In this document: one piece after another, positions 45,010 to 53,737 of the stretch
Layout: each line of letters opens with the position of its first letter
Numbering within the stretch: position 1 is the first letter of the stretch
Origin: Caldilineaceae bacterium
Lineage (GTDB): Bacteria > Chloroflexota > Anaerolineae > Caldilineales > Caldilineaceae
Length of the DNA: 59,581 nucleotides
Direction of reading: 5' to 3'
Assembly (NCBI GenBank): GCA_018003515.1
Contig: JAGNDO010000029.1
Coordinates: 1-59,581 of the forward strand
Notes under the pieces: model-generated
The model's database searches: none
The model's input: the letters and a program-made list of their open reading frames with translations, nothing else
Told to the model about the DNA's origin: nothing
Program-made: the position numbers and the translations under genes

Positions 45010-48000
45010 CTACATCTGGGACAGCAGCTGCTCGGCGGCTGCCCGCTCGTCGGGCATGGTCAGATCTTCTGCCAGGGCGATGGCTTGGCGGACTCGCTCC
45101 TCGCCGATTGCCCGGTCTCCTTGGGCTAGGGCCACCCCAGCCTGCTGCCGGATAATCTCCGGCAGCAGGTAGCGCAGACCCATATTCTCAGCCAATGCCA
45201 GGGCCTGGGCCAGGGACTCATCCGCAAGCTCGAATTGCGCTTGCTGTAGATGCAGCCCCCCCAGATTGGTCAAGGCGATGGTCTCAAACTCTCTCTGTCC
45301 GTTCTCGCGGGCTGTAGCCAGAGCGGATGTTAACAGCCTCTCGGCCTCGTCCAAATCACCCATCTCGCTCAGCATGTAGCCGAGGTTTATCTCCAACTCT
45401 GCACGGCGGTGCTGGCTACCAGTCTGCTCCACCAATTCTAGAGCACGACGGTTATCGGCAACAGCCTCGGTCTGACGATCCAATTGAAACTTGTCGATGG
45501 CCAGGTTACTCAGAATCCCGATCATGCGGTAGACGTCATGGGTCGCTTCGGCCATGTCAAGAATTTCCTCGCCCAGCGCCACGCTCTGGTCTAGGTCGCC
45601 TCGGTAACTATGGAGAGAGGCCAAGTTGAGCAGGCCGTCCATGCACAACTGGGACGCGTGCTCAGGCAGCAGGTCCAGCCCGGTCTGCACCGCATCCAGG
45701 GCATTGGGGAAGTCACCAAGGGCCAGAAGCACACTGCTGCGGACGATGAACAGGGCCGCTTTCTCCTCGTTGCCGCTGTCCCCTACCAGGGCCAGACCCC
45801 GATCCACCTCGGCCAGGGCCGCCTGGGGATCCGACTGTTGCGCCATCTCTGCTCGCAGGCGATGGAGGGTAGCCCGCTCTTGCCGGGTGGACGGTGTGTC
45901 GTCAAGGCTTTCCAGAGTGCGCAAGGCCTCGGCGTAACAGCCTTCCGCCTCCTGGGAGCGGGAGCCGTGTTTGTAGAGCTGACCCAGGCTGCCCTGCACC
46001 TGCGCCCAGCGCATGGGGGTCAGATCCCGTTTACGAAAGCTCTCCAACAGGCCGCGCAGCCGTTGGGCCTCGCCCCGATTCACCACACCCCACAGATCCT
46101 GGGTGGCCAGCGCCGCGGCCCGCTCGACCTCTCCGGTCCGTTCGTAGTGGATAGCCGCCCGCAGCCCGTCCTGCTCTTCGTGTTCATAATACTCGGCTAT
46201 CCGAAGATGGATGGCTTGACGCTCTCGCCGGCCCAGCAGGTCATAGTAAAAAGCTTGCACAATGGTGTGCTGCACATATTCCCGGTCCCATTCGCCACTA
46301 CGGACCAGGAGCAGGTAGCGGTTGGTCAGATAGGTGAGGGTGCGGCGCACATTTTGCCCCGCCAACGCCTCCTCGATGGCGTCTCGGGTGCCAGGATAGC
46401 CCAGAAGCGCAGCCACCCCGCCCATCACCGTCCGATCCTCTTCGCCCAACCCCTTGTCCACCTCGGCCATCAGGTATCGCTCAATGTCGTCCGTCTCCAC
46501 CAGCCGCTCGATCACCTGTTCGGGGCGGGGCGACTTGTCCAAGGCCCGGGCCGCCAGCAGGAGCAGTTCGGCGTTGCCCTCGGTGCGGGCGTAAAGTCGG
46601 GCAAAGAGCTCCTGGCTGAGGTTCACCCCGCGCTGGGTCAGCAGGGTGCGGGTGTCCTCGATTGCCATGCCGCCAAACAGGGGGGCGTCCACCAGGGACA
46701 GGAAGGCGGGCGTGCTGCGGGAGATGACCATCAGGCGCAGGGGTTCGCTCTCCACAAAGAGCCGCATGCGGTCAATAAACTGCTGCAACAGGGCATCGTC
46801 TTCGGCGTTGTCATAGAGCAGATGAAAATCGTCCAGACAGAGCAGGAAATGCTTGCCCCGCAAGAGTTGGAAGATGTAATCAACCAGCACATTGGGCGGG
46901 GGAAGCTGGCCACCGCTCTGCTGCGCGCCCTGGACCATCTGCCACAGATCCGGCAGGTCGTGCCAGGCCAGAAAGCCCGCCAACTTCCAGATCAGGGACT
47001 GGATGCCCTCGCCGTGGTAGAAGGTGTGCCAGAAGATGCCATCTTTTCCCCCCACCCGCTCGGCCAATTTGGCGGCGAAGGCACTCTTGCCCACACCGGG
47101 CATCCCCGCCACCACGACCAATCCCTCGGCCTGCAAGCGCTGGGCATAGGCGGTCAGCTCCGCTTCTCGCCCGGTGAAGGTGGGCATGACGGGCACGGGA
47201 ATCGGCCTGGGCGGCGGCAGAATCGTCACCGCAGGGGCGGCAGCCTGGGGGGTTGCCAGGGTGAAAAGCACCCCATCTTTGGCCCGCAGATGTAGCACGG
47301 GCGCGTTCCAATCCGATGACCCGGCGTCGGCCAGCCACAACCCCTTGCGGGCTTCGGAGATGGCGGCATCCACGGGATAACCCAGGGCCAGAGAGCGATA
47401 GAACTCCCGGCTGAAGATCAGGGCGGCCTTGTCGGTCAAGGGGTACTGCATGGCCACCACCCCGGAGAGTTGGCGTTGCAGCAGGCGGGGGGCCATCCCA
47501 GCTAGGGGTTGGGTGGCGGAGAGGGTGGCGGTCTGGCAGGCGTTGAGCACCACCAGCCGGGTCTCCTTCTGGCCGGTGAAGAGCTCTCGCACCTGGCGCT
47601 CATCCACCAGAACGGCTCGATTTACTTCGTCAACCAGGACCAGAGACGCCTGCCCCTGGTCAAAAATGCCGTGGCCGATGAAATGGACGATGTGAGGCTG
47701 GAAGCGGCGCAGAGCCTGACTGATTCCCTCCACTGTGGCCAGGGTCAGGATCTCCAGTTCCATGTGCCCCTGCCCGGCGGCCTCGGTCAGGGCATCGCCA
47801 ATGATGGCCTGCTCTTGCGCCACGTCCAGGGCGGCCACATCGGTTGGGTTGGAAATGATCACCAGCAGACGCAGGGGCAGCACCACTTCCGTAGGCCTGG
47901 CGGGGATGCGCAAGGGCACATAGCGCACCAGGGCTGTCTCCGCCTGGGTGGCCAAAAAGGCATCGTCCGCCGCGTCGTGGAGCACTTCCCAGGGCAGGGC

Positions 48001-48330
48001 GGCCAGTTCCGGCGCGTCCAGGCGCAGGCGCACCCGCAGGTTGTGGCCCCGGTCCCGCACCATGCTCAAACTGGAGCGATAGAGTTCCAACACCTCGCCG
48101 GTGAAGAGGGCGTCGAAGAGAAAGTCGCCCAGTTCAGCCAGAAAATCCCGGTCGGTCTCCCGTTCGGCCAGACTTAGCAGGGCGTCTTGCAGATTGTCCG
48201 GGTCCAGCTTGCACAAGGCCTTCCCCTCCCCCGCTGGGGACTCGATGACCGTGACCGGGTAGCCGCTACCGTTCAACTCGGCAATGAGGAGTTCGAAGGG
48301 GGCATAGTCAACAGTGGGCAGTGGCGGCAT
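45010..48330 (-). CDS. CHAT protease - P-loop NTPase - TPR protein
   Basis: About 1106 residues from ATG 48330 (GGAG 6 bases upstream; the frame is open 19 codons further). The CHAT domain has catalytic His220 (H-F-I-G-H-G) and Cys265 (V-L-N-A-C-Q-T). A STAND-type NTPase has Walker A G-M-P-G-V-G-K-S (409-416) and Walker B-like F-L-L-C-L-D-D-F. The C-terminal 350 residues are TPR helices. CHAT-STAND proteins are caspase-like proteases released by sensing through their repeats, frequent in bacterial immunity. The next gene is a secreted metalloprotease. Both catalytic residues are intact. A fragment of a sister gene remains at 36880. Confidence 0.85.
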   Translation of the reverse strand: MPPLPTVDYAPFELLIAELNGSGYPVTVIESPAGEGKALCKLDPDNLQDALLSLAERETDRDFLAELGDFLFDALFTGEVLELYRSSLSMVRDRGHNLRVRLRLDAPELAALPWEVLHDAADDAFLATQAETALVRYVPLRIPARPTEVVLPLRLLVIISNPTDVAALDVAQEQAIIGDALTEAAGQGHMELEILTLATVEGISQALRRFQPHIVHFIGHGIFDQGQASLVLVDEVNRAVLVDERQVRELFTGQKETRLVVLNACQTATLSATQPLAGMAPRLLQRQLSGVVAMQYPLTDKAALIFSREFYRSLALGYPVDAAISEARKGLWLADAGSSDWNAPVLHLRAKDGVLFTLATPQAAAPAVTILPPPRPIPVPVMPTFTGREAELTAYAQRLQAEGLVVVAGMPGVGKSAFAAKLAERVGGKDGIFWHTFYHGEGIQSLIWKLAGFLAWHDLPDLWQMVQGAQQSGGQLPPPNVLVDYIFQLLRGKHFLLCLDDFHLLYDNAEDDALLQQFIDRMRLFVESEPLRLMVISRSTPAFLSLVDAPLFGGMAIEDTRTLLTQRGVNLSQELFARLYARTEGNAELLLLAARALDKSPRPEQVIERLVETDDIERYLMAEVDKGLGEEDRTVMGGVAALLGYPGTRDAIEEALAGQNVRRTLTYLTNRYLLLVRSGEWDREYVQHTIVQAFYYDLLGRRERQAIHLRIAEYYEHEEQDGLRAAIHYERTGEVERAAALATQDLWGVVNRGEAQRLRGLLESFRKRDLTPMRWAQVQGSLGQLYKHGSRSQEAEGCYAEALRTLESLDDTPSTRQERATLHRLRAEMAQQSDPQAALAEVDRGLALVGDSGNEEKAALFIVRSSVLLALGDFPNALDAVQTGLDLLPEHASQLCMDGLLNLASLHSYRGDLDQSVALGEEILDMAEATHDVYRMIGILSNLAIDKFQLDRQTEAVADNRRALELVEQTGSQHRRAELEINLGYMLSEMGDLDEAERLLTSALATARENGQREFETIALTNLGGLHLQQAQFELADESLAQALALAENMGLRYLLPEIIRQQAGVALAQGDRAIGEERVRQAIALAEDLTMPDERAAAEQLLSQM

Positions 48331-48385
48331 CATGGACTCCAGCGGCAGTGAGATTGGGTAGTGGGCGCGATACGAACGATGTCGC

Positions 48386-48394
48386 ATTTTAGCA
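48386..48394 (-). promoter_or_regulatory. Extended -10 element before the CHAT gene
   Basis: On the minus strand TGC-TAAAAT (48394-48386) is an extended -10 sequence 56 bases before the start codon. I see no good -35 hexamer at 17 bp. The related sequence TGC-TACAAT precedes the alpha/beta hydrolase gene. Confidence 0.45.
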
Positions 48395-48562
48395 CGGCAG
48401 GTCTGTCCGAGATCTATCCAATGGCTATTCTGGATCTATTTCAACGGGAGCAGAAGGTGAGGTACGGATTGATAATATGTCGCGACTGGCGAAGTGGGCA
48501 TAGCGTAGCAGGGAACGGGGCAAACGTCAAACGTCTTTTTCGACAATCAGAACATGGGTTCT

Positions 48563-48591
48563 TTGCCTCCCGCTTTGAGATAGGCTACAAT
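48563..48591 (+). promoter_or_regulatory. Promoter of an orphan promoter-hairpin module
   Basis: TTGCCT (48563-48568), 17 bp, TACAAT (48586-48591). No gene follows within 1 kb on this strand, so the transcript may be only a short RNA. Confidence 0.65.
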
Positions 48592-48600
48592 CCCATCCAG

Positions 48601-48633
48601 GGGGACATCCGCACATGCGGGTTGTCCCCTTTT
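48601..48633 (+). ncRNA. Hairpin with T-run, covarying family member
   Basis: GGGGACA (48601-48607) pairs with TGTCCCC (48623-48629). CCGCA/TGCGG forms an inner helix and TTTT follows. Its text CTTTTCTGTTG is shared with the copy at 54210. No downstream gene, so a short RNA is the simplest product. Confidence 0.6.
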
Positions 48634-48690
48634 CTGTTGGACTCTGGAAAAAGGGGGAGGGTTTGGGTGTTTTTTTTTGGTTTTGGCGGG

Positions 48691-49190
48691 GATGAGTAAT
48701 GAGTTTGAGGTTGGAAGGGTGTGATCAAAAAGCCCTGAGCCATCAGACTGTCGGACGGGTCATTGCCGACAAACACCAAACTCGTGACTTCAAACTCCGC
48801 CAACGGCTTACCGGCCTTCTTCGCTGTCGGCTCTTCTACACCCTCCGGCCCCCTGTCCACCGCCCTCTTCGGGTGGCCGGACCTGGCCGACCTTCGGTCG
48901 AACGGCCTATCGGCCTAGAGTCCAGGCCCCACCGGAGGAGCGGGGACTCCTGGGCCTGCGGGGGGCTGCCGTCGGCCTTGCAGCCTGGGCGAGATACGGC
49001 CTAACGGCCTGGGAACGTCGGCCTATCGGCCTCAAGATAACTGGGCGATGGCACGGGTCAGATTGATGCGGGCCTGGGTTTCCAGACGATCTCGGAGGAA
49101 TGCGGAGGCGTAGATCGTGGGACGGTCCAGGAAGGAGCGCAGTATGGCCCTGTGTCTGCGCCGGAAGAGGAAACCAAGCACTAGGCCGCG
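48691..49190. repeat. Direct repeat R2 (pairs with 26061-26530)
   Basis: About 500 bases related to R1, with the same order of elements including GGCCTATCGGCCT copies at 48904, 48998 and 49020 and the truncated HD-gene end. The remainder of 48400-49560 contains no gene that I can support. Confidence 0.8.
49032..49185 (-). pseudogene. 3' fragment of the HD-hydrolase gene
   Basis: About 50 codons read G-F-L-F-R-R-R-H-R-A-I-L ... R-L-E-T-Q-A-R-I-N-L-T-R-A-I-A-Q-L-S, matching the end of the pseudogene at 26371. Homology stops abruptly near 49187. Confidence 0.8.
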
Positions 49191-49210
49191 CTACCCAGGG
49201 GGTGTGCAAC

Positions 49211-49260
49211 GGCGATGGTTGACGGGAAAGAAAGGGGGCTGGCCTCGCCATCGCCCTTTT
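49211..49260 (+). terminator. Terminator-like hairpin
   Basis: GGCGATGG (49211-49218) pairs with CCATCGCC (49248-49255), followed by CTTTT. The loop is 29 bases. It could end a transcript from the promoter at 48563. Confidence 0.45.
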
Positions 49261-49473
49261 CAGGGTAGCACGACAGCCCTGTTATCAACCCTTTCACTAC
49301 TACTCTCGTCACCCACAGTGAGCGGCTCAGGTCTTGGGGAAGGCATGACGATTCGCCCATAGACAGATCGCTTTTCGAGGATCATACTCGTACATTGACC
49401 GGGAATATTCGTTGTAGGTAGATCACTTCTTGAAAATCAAGTGGATCACTTTTTAGTTAATAAACGCACATCA

Positions 49474-49512
49474 GCACAAAGCCCGCATCCGATGTGGTTA
49501 CGGGCTTTGTGC
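49474..49512 (-). terminator. Hairpin after the LysM gene
   Basis: GCACAAAGCCCG (49474-49485) and CGGGCTTTGTGC (49501-49512) form a perfect 12-bp stem 49 bases past the stop codon of the LysM gene. No strong T-run follows. Confidence 0.65.
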
Positions 49513-49560
49513 GCATGCGAATCGAGCGTTTTTGATAGAAATAGAAACTGGTGAGTCGTG

Positions 49561-51396
49561 TCAACGGCCTGCGGGCACGTACTGCCCTTCTTCATAGAAA
49601 TACTGCTGCTCGAATTGCACAGCGTTTGTTTCGTCCCGTACGATGACGGTGAGATCGCCATACTTCTGCGACGGGTTTGGCAGGAACTCGAAGGTATAGT
49701 CTCCTAGTTCAGAAAGTGACAACGCCGGCTCGTATTCGCCGCCTACCGGAGACTTCAGATAGAGCGTTGCGCCGGTGTTGGCATCCGCAGTACGGAAACG
49801 CTCTACGACGACATAGCCATAGATGTCTGGGCCTACCGCGTGGACCTGCCCAGTGATATCGCCGCCAATACCGTGGGTGACGCCGAAATCTACGAGCGCT
49901 CCCTCGTCATCCAGATTGACAAAGTCCACGGTGGGCACGGTGTTGTCGATCAGCCCGCGCACAACTAAGAAGCTGTAAGGGCCAAAATCGTAGGTGTCGA
50001 TGGACAGCAACTGGTACCGCCCCACGGTTGAGTCACCGTGATATTTGGTATACCAGGCACCGGACAGAGCATATTCGAGGCTAAAACGGTTGTCAGTGGA
50101 CCTCCACAAGGCGATTGAAGGCGCATACTCTGCTGGCTCATCGCCCAGCCATCCTTGGGTATAGACCAGGAATTTACCAGAGAAGGCGGCCCGGCTCGCA
50201 CCTTCTATGACCCGATTGGGGGAGTCCATCCCTGCATCTTGCGTTGGGTAGGGCTGCGACCATACCTGCGATAGGACTGTGCGCAAGTACTCCGTACGCG
50301 CCGCCATATCCGTCTCAAACACAGGCGTCAGATAAGGAGCCCTGTCACCAGCCCGCCCCTCAGCGATCCAGCCGCGTTGCCCATTTTCTGCTTCAACGAA
50401 CCACCAAGTATATCCCCCCCGACACTCTGGCCCATTTTGCACGGTGACCACAGAACCCGCAGGTAATTTCATGACGACTGTGCGTTCGGACACTCTGCGC
50501 CAATCACTCCATAAGGTACTGGACGAATCTGGCGTCACCTCAGCATCGCTGCCATGCATCAGCCAGCTTTGTAGCCCATCAGGGCACGAAGGCGAATGGA
50601 ATGCTGTAAGCAGCAGGGGCATACTACCAGGGAACGCAGTCACGGGCGAAACGCTGCCGCCGTCTTGGAGAGAAAAGGAGTAGACTACGGGGGTTGAGGG
50701 TCCCATCAAAGGATCATTGGGACCAGCGGCCACGGTGTCCACGGCGACAGATCCGTCGTCTTCGATTGCCAGGGAGTGAATCCGGATGCGATCACCCAAT
50801 TCCACATCGCCGGCATCGAAGTAGCCGCCGCCGGTGTTCAACATGACATGTAGGCTGAAGAAACGGCCCGTCGTCTCGGCCATCATCGATCTCAGCACCA
50901 CGGCGGCGTCTGTCATACCGTCACCGTTGATGTCACCTTCCGCGATGTACTCTGTTAGTTCGATCAATGCCTCCGCCGTATAGTTATAATCGTCTTCGAA
51001 GACCAGTGTGGTGGTAAAGCGACCATCCTCCAGGGTTACCTCGCCGCTTTCTGTATACCATGTCTGGTAGGTGCTGTTGCGCAACAGTTCAAGCGGAGTG
51101 CTCTGCTGCCCCGGGATAATCAGGCAGTCACCCGGCTGAATAACGGTCCTTCTGCGCTGCCAGAGTTCCGGGTTGGCGTCGCGTAGCTCGTGAAAGCCGA
51201 CCTGATGTTTCTGAGCGATTTTGGCCCAGCTATCCCCTGACTGAACGGTGTACTGCCCAACGCAGGTGGATTGCGCAAAAACCGGTACTAAACCTACCGG
51301 CGTAAGCTGCAACGCCAGCAGCATGAACAGAATTACACACATTCCCCAGTATGAGGATATCACCTCGAAGTTCTTGTACTTCTGCAGATGTTTCAT
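49561..51396 (-). CDS. Secreted LysM-domain protein with calcium-binding and SH3-like parts
   Basis: 611 residues. A hydrophobic segment at 17-38 acts as signal peptide or anchor. A LysM domain follows at about 47-95 (Y-T-V-Q-S-G-D-S-W-A-K-I-A to P-G-D-C-L-I-I-P). An FG-GAP-like calcium loop D-I-N-G-D-G-M-T-D-A lies near 155. An SH3-like part (L-P-A-G-S-V-V-T-V-Q-N-G-P, W-W-F-V-E-A-E-N-G-Q-R-G-W-I) lies near 330-360. The C-terminal third is beta-rich with no named domain. LysM binds peptidoglycan-type glycans, so the protein probably stays at the cell wall. It stands alone, with a hairpin after the stop. Confidence 0.75.
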   Translation of the reverse strand: MKHLQKYKNFEVISSYWGMCVILFMLLALQLTPVGLVPVFAQSTCVGQYTVQSGDSWAKIAQKHQVGFHELRDANPELWQRRRTVIQPGDCLIIPGQQSTPLELLRNSTYQTWYTESGEVTLEDGRFTTTLVFEDDYNYTAEALIELTEYIAEGDINGDGMTDAAVVLRSMMAETTGRFFSLHVMLNTGGGYFDAGDVELGDRIRIHSLAIEDDGSVAVDTVAAGPNDPLMGPSTPVVYSFSLQDGGSVSPVTAFPGSMPLLLTAFHSPSCPDGLQSWLMHGSDAEVTPDSSSTLWSDWRRVSERTVVMKLPAGSVVTVQNGPECRGGYTWWFVEAENGQRGWIAEGRAGDRAPYLTPVFETDMAARTEYLRTVLSQVWSQPYPTQDAGMDSPNRVIEGASRAAFSGKFLVYTQGWLGDEPAEYAPSIALWRSTDNRFSLEYALSGAWYTKYHGDSTVGRYQLLSIDTYDFGPYSFLVVRGLIDNTVPTVDFVNLDDEGALVDFGVTHGIGGDITGQVHAVGPDIYGYVVVERFRTADANTGATLYLKSPVGGEYEPALSLSELGDYTFEFLPNPSQKYGDLTVIVRDETNAVQFEQQYFYEEGQYVPAGR

Positions 51397-51519
51397 AGAA
51401 CAGTTCCTTTCGCTGTTAAATAAACGGAGAGATCCACCTATCCAGAAAGAGTTTACTCATCTGTTATTCGCATCCCTCACTACATGACCAAGCTGCCCAA
51501 AGGCGGTCATCGGTATTCA

Positions 51520-52707
51520 CTATTCGGGGAAGTTCGTCTCAAGCCGATCCCGATAGCGCACCTCATGGAATTCAGCCTCACCACGCCATGTATCGATCTT
51601 GTTGCTACCATCCGGCGTGAAGCCGACACGCTCGTAGAAACGTCGTGCCCGTTGGTTGTCACGCAGCACCCAAAGGGTGACTTCCCGGAATCCTTGCTCG
51701 GTTAGGTGGGCCAGAGCAGCGTCCGACAACCGGCGTCCGTGCCCATTCCCCCATACGTCTGGATGGAGATAGATGGCATAGATCTCCGCCACCTGTGTCG
51801 AATCCGCTTCCTCATCCCGGCTTGGCCCACAGGAGACGAAGCCTACCACCCGATCCCCCTGCTCAACCACAAAGATGGGATCCTTCTCGTCAGTCAGCAC
51901 CTGTTGCCAGAAGGACAGTCGGCCCTCAATCGAGAGATTGTCCAGCAGTTGGTCGGGAAGAATCCCCCGATACGCTGTCTGCCAGGAGGCAAGGTGGCTC
52001 TCGGTAATGGCGTTCGCATCTGCAAGCCGGGCCGCTCGCACCGAACCGGCTTCACTTTGGTGAAGAGACGTTGCCATCATGCCCTCTTGCGTTCCAACAG
52101 GGACCACCTGGGCGGATGGATGCACAACGGGTCGATACCCAGCGGCCAGCACCCGGACCGTCGACAGTGGAGTGAGCAAGGTGCAGGAGATACCCTGTTC
52201 CAGGGAAAGCTGCTCAACGTAGCCGAAGGGCGTCCACGTCCACAGGCTACCCTGCCAGACTAACAGCATCCGGCCATCTTCGCTCTGGACAAATGTACCG
52301 TCGGGCAGGTCTGACAGGGTGTGGAGGTGGGGCTTCTCGTCCGTCAGCCGCTCTTGATGAAGGCGGTCATCCACTTCCTCAACCCGGCCCGATCCGCCGT
52401 TGACTTCACGCCACAATGCCATGAAGCGGTTGAAGTCAGCCCGCCGGCACTCGGCGCAAGGACGATGACCCGCTGCCAGGGCCGTGGCTTCGTCCAGGAA
52501 GAAGAGTTCGGTGTAGACGCCGGGGGTCATCACCGGACGCCAGCGATCCTTGAAATCCAACAGGCAGGTGATCCACCGCTTGCCCTGATGGGTGCGCGCC
52601 AGTTCCCCTCGGCTGTTCAAAAGTTTGCCTCGGTTGCCCATGAAAAGACCTCGGGCTGGGGTGGCGATGATCTCGCCCGTGGGTGTAACTCGGTTGCGGT
52701 AGGGCAT
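51520..52707 (-). CDS. Fusion of a C-A-E-C-R-R domain with a GNAT acetyltransferase
   Basis: 395 residues from ATG 52707. The frame is open 76 codons further, but that part is low-complexity and overlaps the hydrolase gene in another frame. Residues 1-115 form a domain beginning P-Y-R-N-R-V-T-P-T-G-E-I and including a G-H-R-P-C-A-E-C-R-R-A-D-F motif, like the Cys motif of small DNA-associated proteins. About 210-390 is a GNAT acetyltransferase with A-I-Y-L-H-P-D-V-W-G-N-G-H-G-R-R-L acetyl-CoA motif and R-R-F-Y-E-R-V-G-F. The two halves are separate genes in other bacteria as far as I recall. The acceptor substrate is unknown. Confidence 0.7.
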   Translation of the reverse strand: MPYRNRVTPTGEIIATPARGLFMGNRGKLLNSRGELARTHQGKRWITCLLDFKDRWRPVMTPGVYTELFFLDEATALAAGHRPCAECRRADFNRFMALWREVNGGSGRVEEVDDRLHQERLTDEKPHLHTLSDLPDGTFVQSEDGRMLLVWQGSLWTWTPFGYVEQLSLEQGISCTLLTPLSTVRVLAAGYRPVVHPSAQVVPVGTQEGMMATSLHQSEAGSVRAARLADANAITESHLASWQTAYRGILPDQLLDNLSIEGRLSFWQQVLTDEKDPIFVVEQGDRVVGFVSCGPSRDEEADSTQVAEIYAIYLHPDVWGNGHGRRLSDAALAHLTEQGFREVTLWVLRDNQRARRFYERVGFTPDGSNKIDTWRGEAEFHEVRYRDRLETNFPE

Positions 52708-52757
52708 GGTTAGATCTGACCTCTTTGAAATCATTGAAGTGCAGTCGAGGGCCGAGA

Positions 52758-53537
52758 TCACCGAACAAGAAACTCCCCCACCGTCCGATTGAAGGCCTCC
52801 GGCTGGTCGATGGGCGTAGCGTGGCGGGAATCGGGGATGACCACCAGTTCTGCCTGGGGCAGTTGGGCCACGTAGGCTTCTTTGATCGAAAGGGGTGTGT
52901 AGTCCTGGTCTCCGGCGATGACCAGTATGGGGCAACGGATTTCCCCCAGCCGGTCGGCCACGCTCCAGCCCAGCAGGGCGCGCAGAGAGGCGATGTAGGC
53001 CCGTTTGTCGTTTTCCAGCCAGCGCTCGGTGAAGGTGCGGCGGATCTCTTCCTGCTCCGGCTTTGGGAAGAGACGAGGGGCCAGGAAGCGGGCCATACCG
53101 CCCATGCCCAAAAGCTGCACCAGAGCCAGCCGTTGCCAGGCCTGCATCCGCTCACCCCAGGTGCGCAGGACCAGCTCCGGTCCGCTGTTGACGATGACCA
53201 TCCGCTCCACCAACGCCGGCGCATCCACAGCCAGTTGAAAGGCGATCATGCCGCCCATGGAGATGCCGACCACAGCGACGGGGCCGGTGCCCAGATGGCG
53301 TAGGAGGGCGGCCACATCCGTGGCAAAGAGTAGCACACTGTACGGACCGGGCGGCTTGGCCGAGCGGCCATGTCCCCGCACGTCGCAAGTGATGACCCGG
53401 TGGGTGGCGGCGAAGACCGGCACTTGCAGTTCCCAATCCCGGCTGCTGGACCCCAGGCCGTGGAGCAGGAGCAGAGGCGGACCGCTGCCGAGTTCTTCGT
53501 AGTGGAGATCGATGTCGTTGACATGGGCGGTGGGCAT
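52758..53537 (-). CDS. Alpha/beta hydrolase
   Basis: 259 residues from ATG 53537; the longer frame upstream does not resemble the family. H-G-L-G-S-S provides the oxyanion region. Ser93 lies in the nucleophile elbow G-I-S-M-G-G, Asp212 in A-G-D-Q-D-Y and His239 in D-S-R-H-A. It should be a cytosolic esterase- or lactonase-like enzyme; the substrate cannot be told. It lies 50 bases upstream of the GNAT fusion gene on the same strand and may share its transcript. Confidence 0.85.
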   Translation of the reverse strand: MPTAHVNDIDLHYEELGSGPPLLLLHGLGSSSRDWELQVPVFAATHRVITCDVRGHGRSAKPPGPYSVLLFATDVAALLRHLGTGPVAVVGISMGGMIAFQLAVDAPALVERMVIVNSGPELVLRTWGERMQAWQRLALVQLLGMGGMARFLAPRLFPKPEQEEIRRTFTERWLENDKRAYIASLRALLGWSVADRLGEIRCPILVIAGDQDYTPLSIKEAYVAQLPQAELVVIPDSRHATPIDQPEAFNRTVGEFLVR

Positions 53538-53578
53538 GGTTGTCTCAGTTCTACAAAATAGCTGTCGACTCGATCCAC

Positions 53579-53587
53579 ATTGTAGCA
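53579..53587 (-). promoter_or_regulatory. Extended -10 element of the hydrolase gene
   Basis: TGC-TACAAT on the minus strand (53587-53579), 42 bases before ATG 53537. No matching -35 box was found. Confidence 0.45.
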
Positions 53588-53624
53588 CGGAATCCAGAGA
53601 GCCGACCATTAGAACCTGTGTTCC

Positions 53625-53653
53625 TTGTTCACTTCTGTCGATTACGCTACAAT
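53625..53653 (+). promoter_or_regulatory. Promoter of the zinc-ribbon/ParE-like gene
   Basis: TTGTTC (53625-53630), 17 bp, TACAAT (53648-53653). No hairpin follows directly, in contrast to the modules at 1306, 48563, 54171 and 55364. Confidence 0.6.
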
Positions 53654-53737
53654 ACTTTTCGCCAGGGAGATTGTTTTCATAGTTCCTGATGATTCGGCAA
53701 TTCCCTTCAAGTTGACGGCAGAGAAGTGGGAAAACGT

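Noticed and set aside
48585..48860. Minus-strand frame sharing text with a frame at 26102-26374
   Set aside because: The similarity comes from the non-coding direct repeats; the shared part is short, drifting, and without a start signal.
52708..52935. N-terminal extension of the GNAT fusion protein
   Set aside because: The extra 76 codons overlap the hydrolase gene in another frame and are Arg/Pro/Gly-rich shadow text; ATG 52707 begins the recognisable domain.
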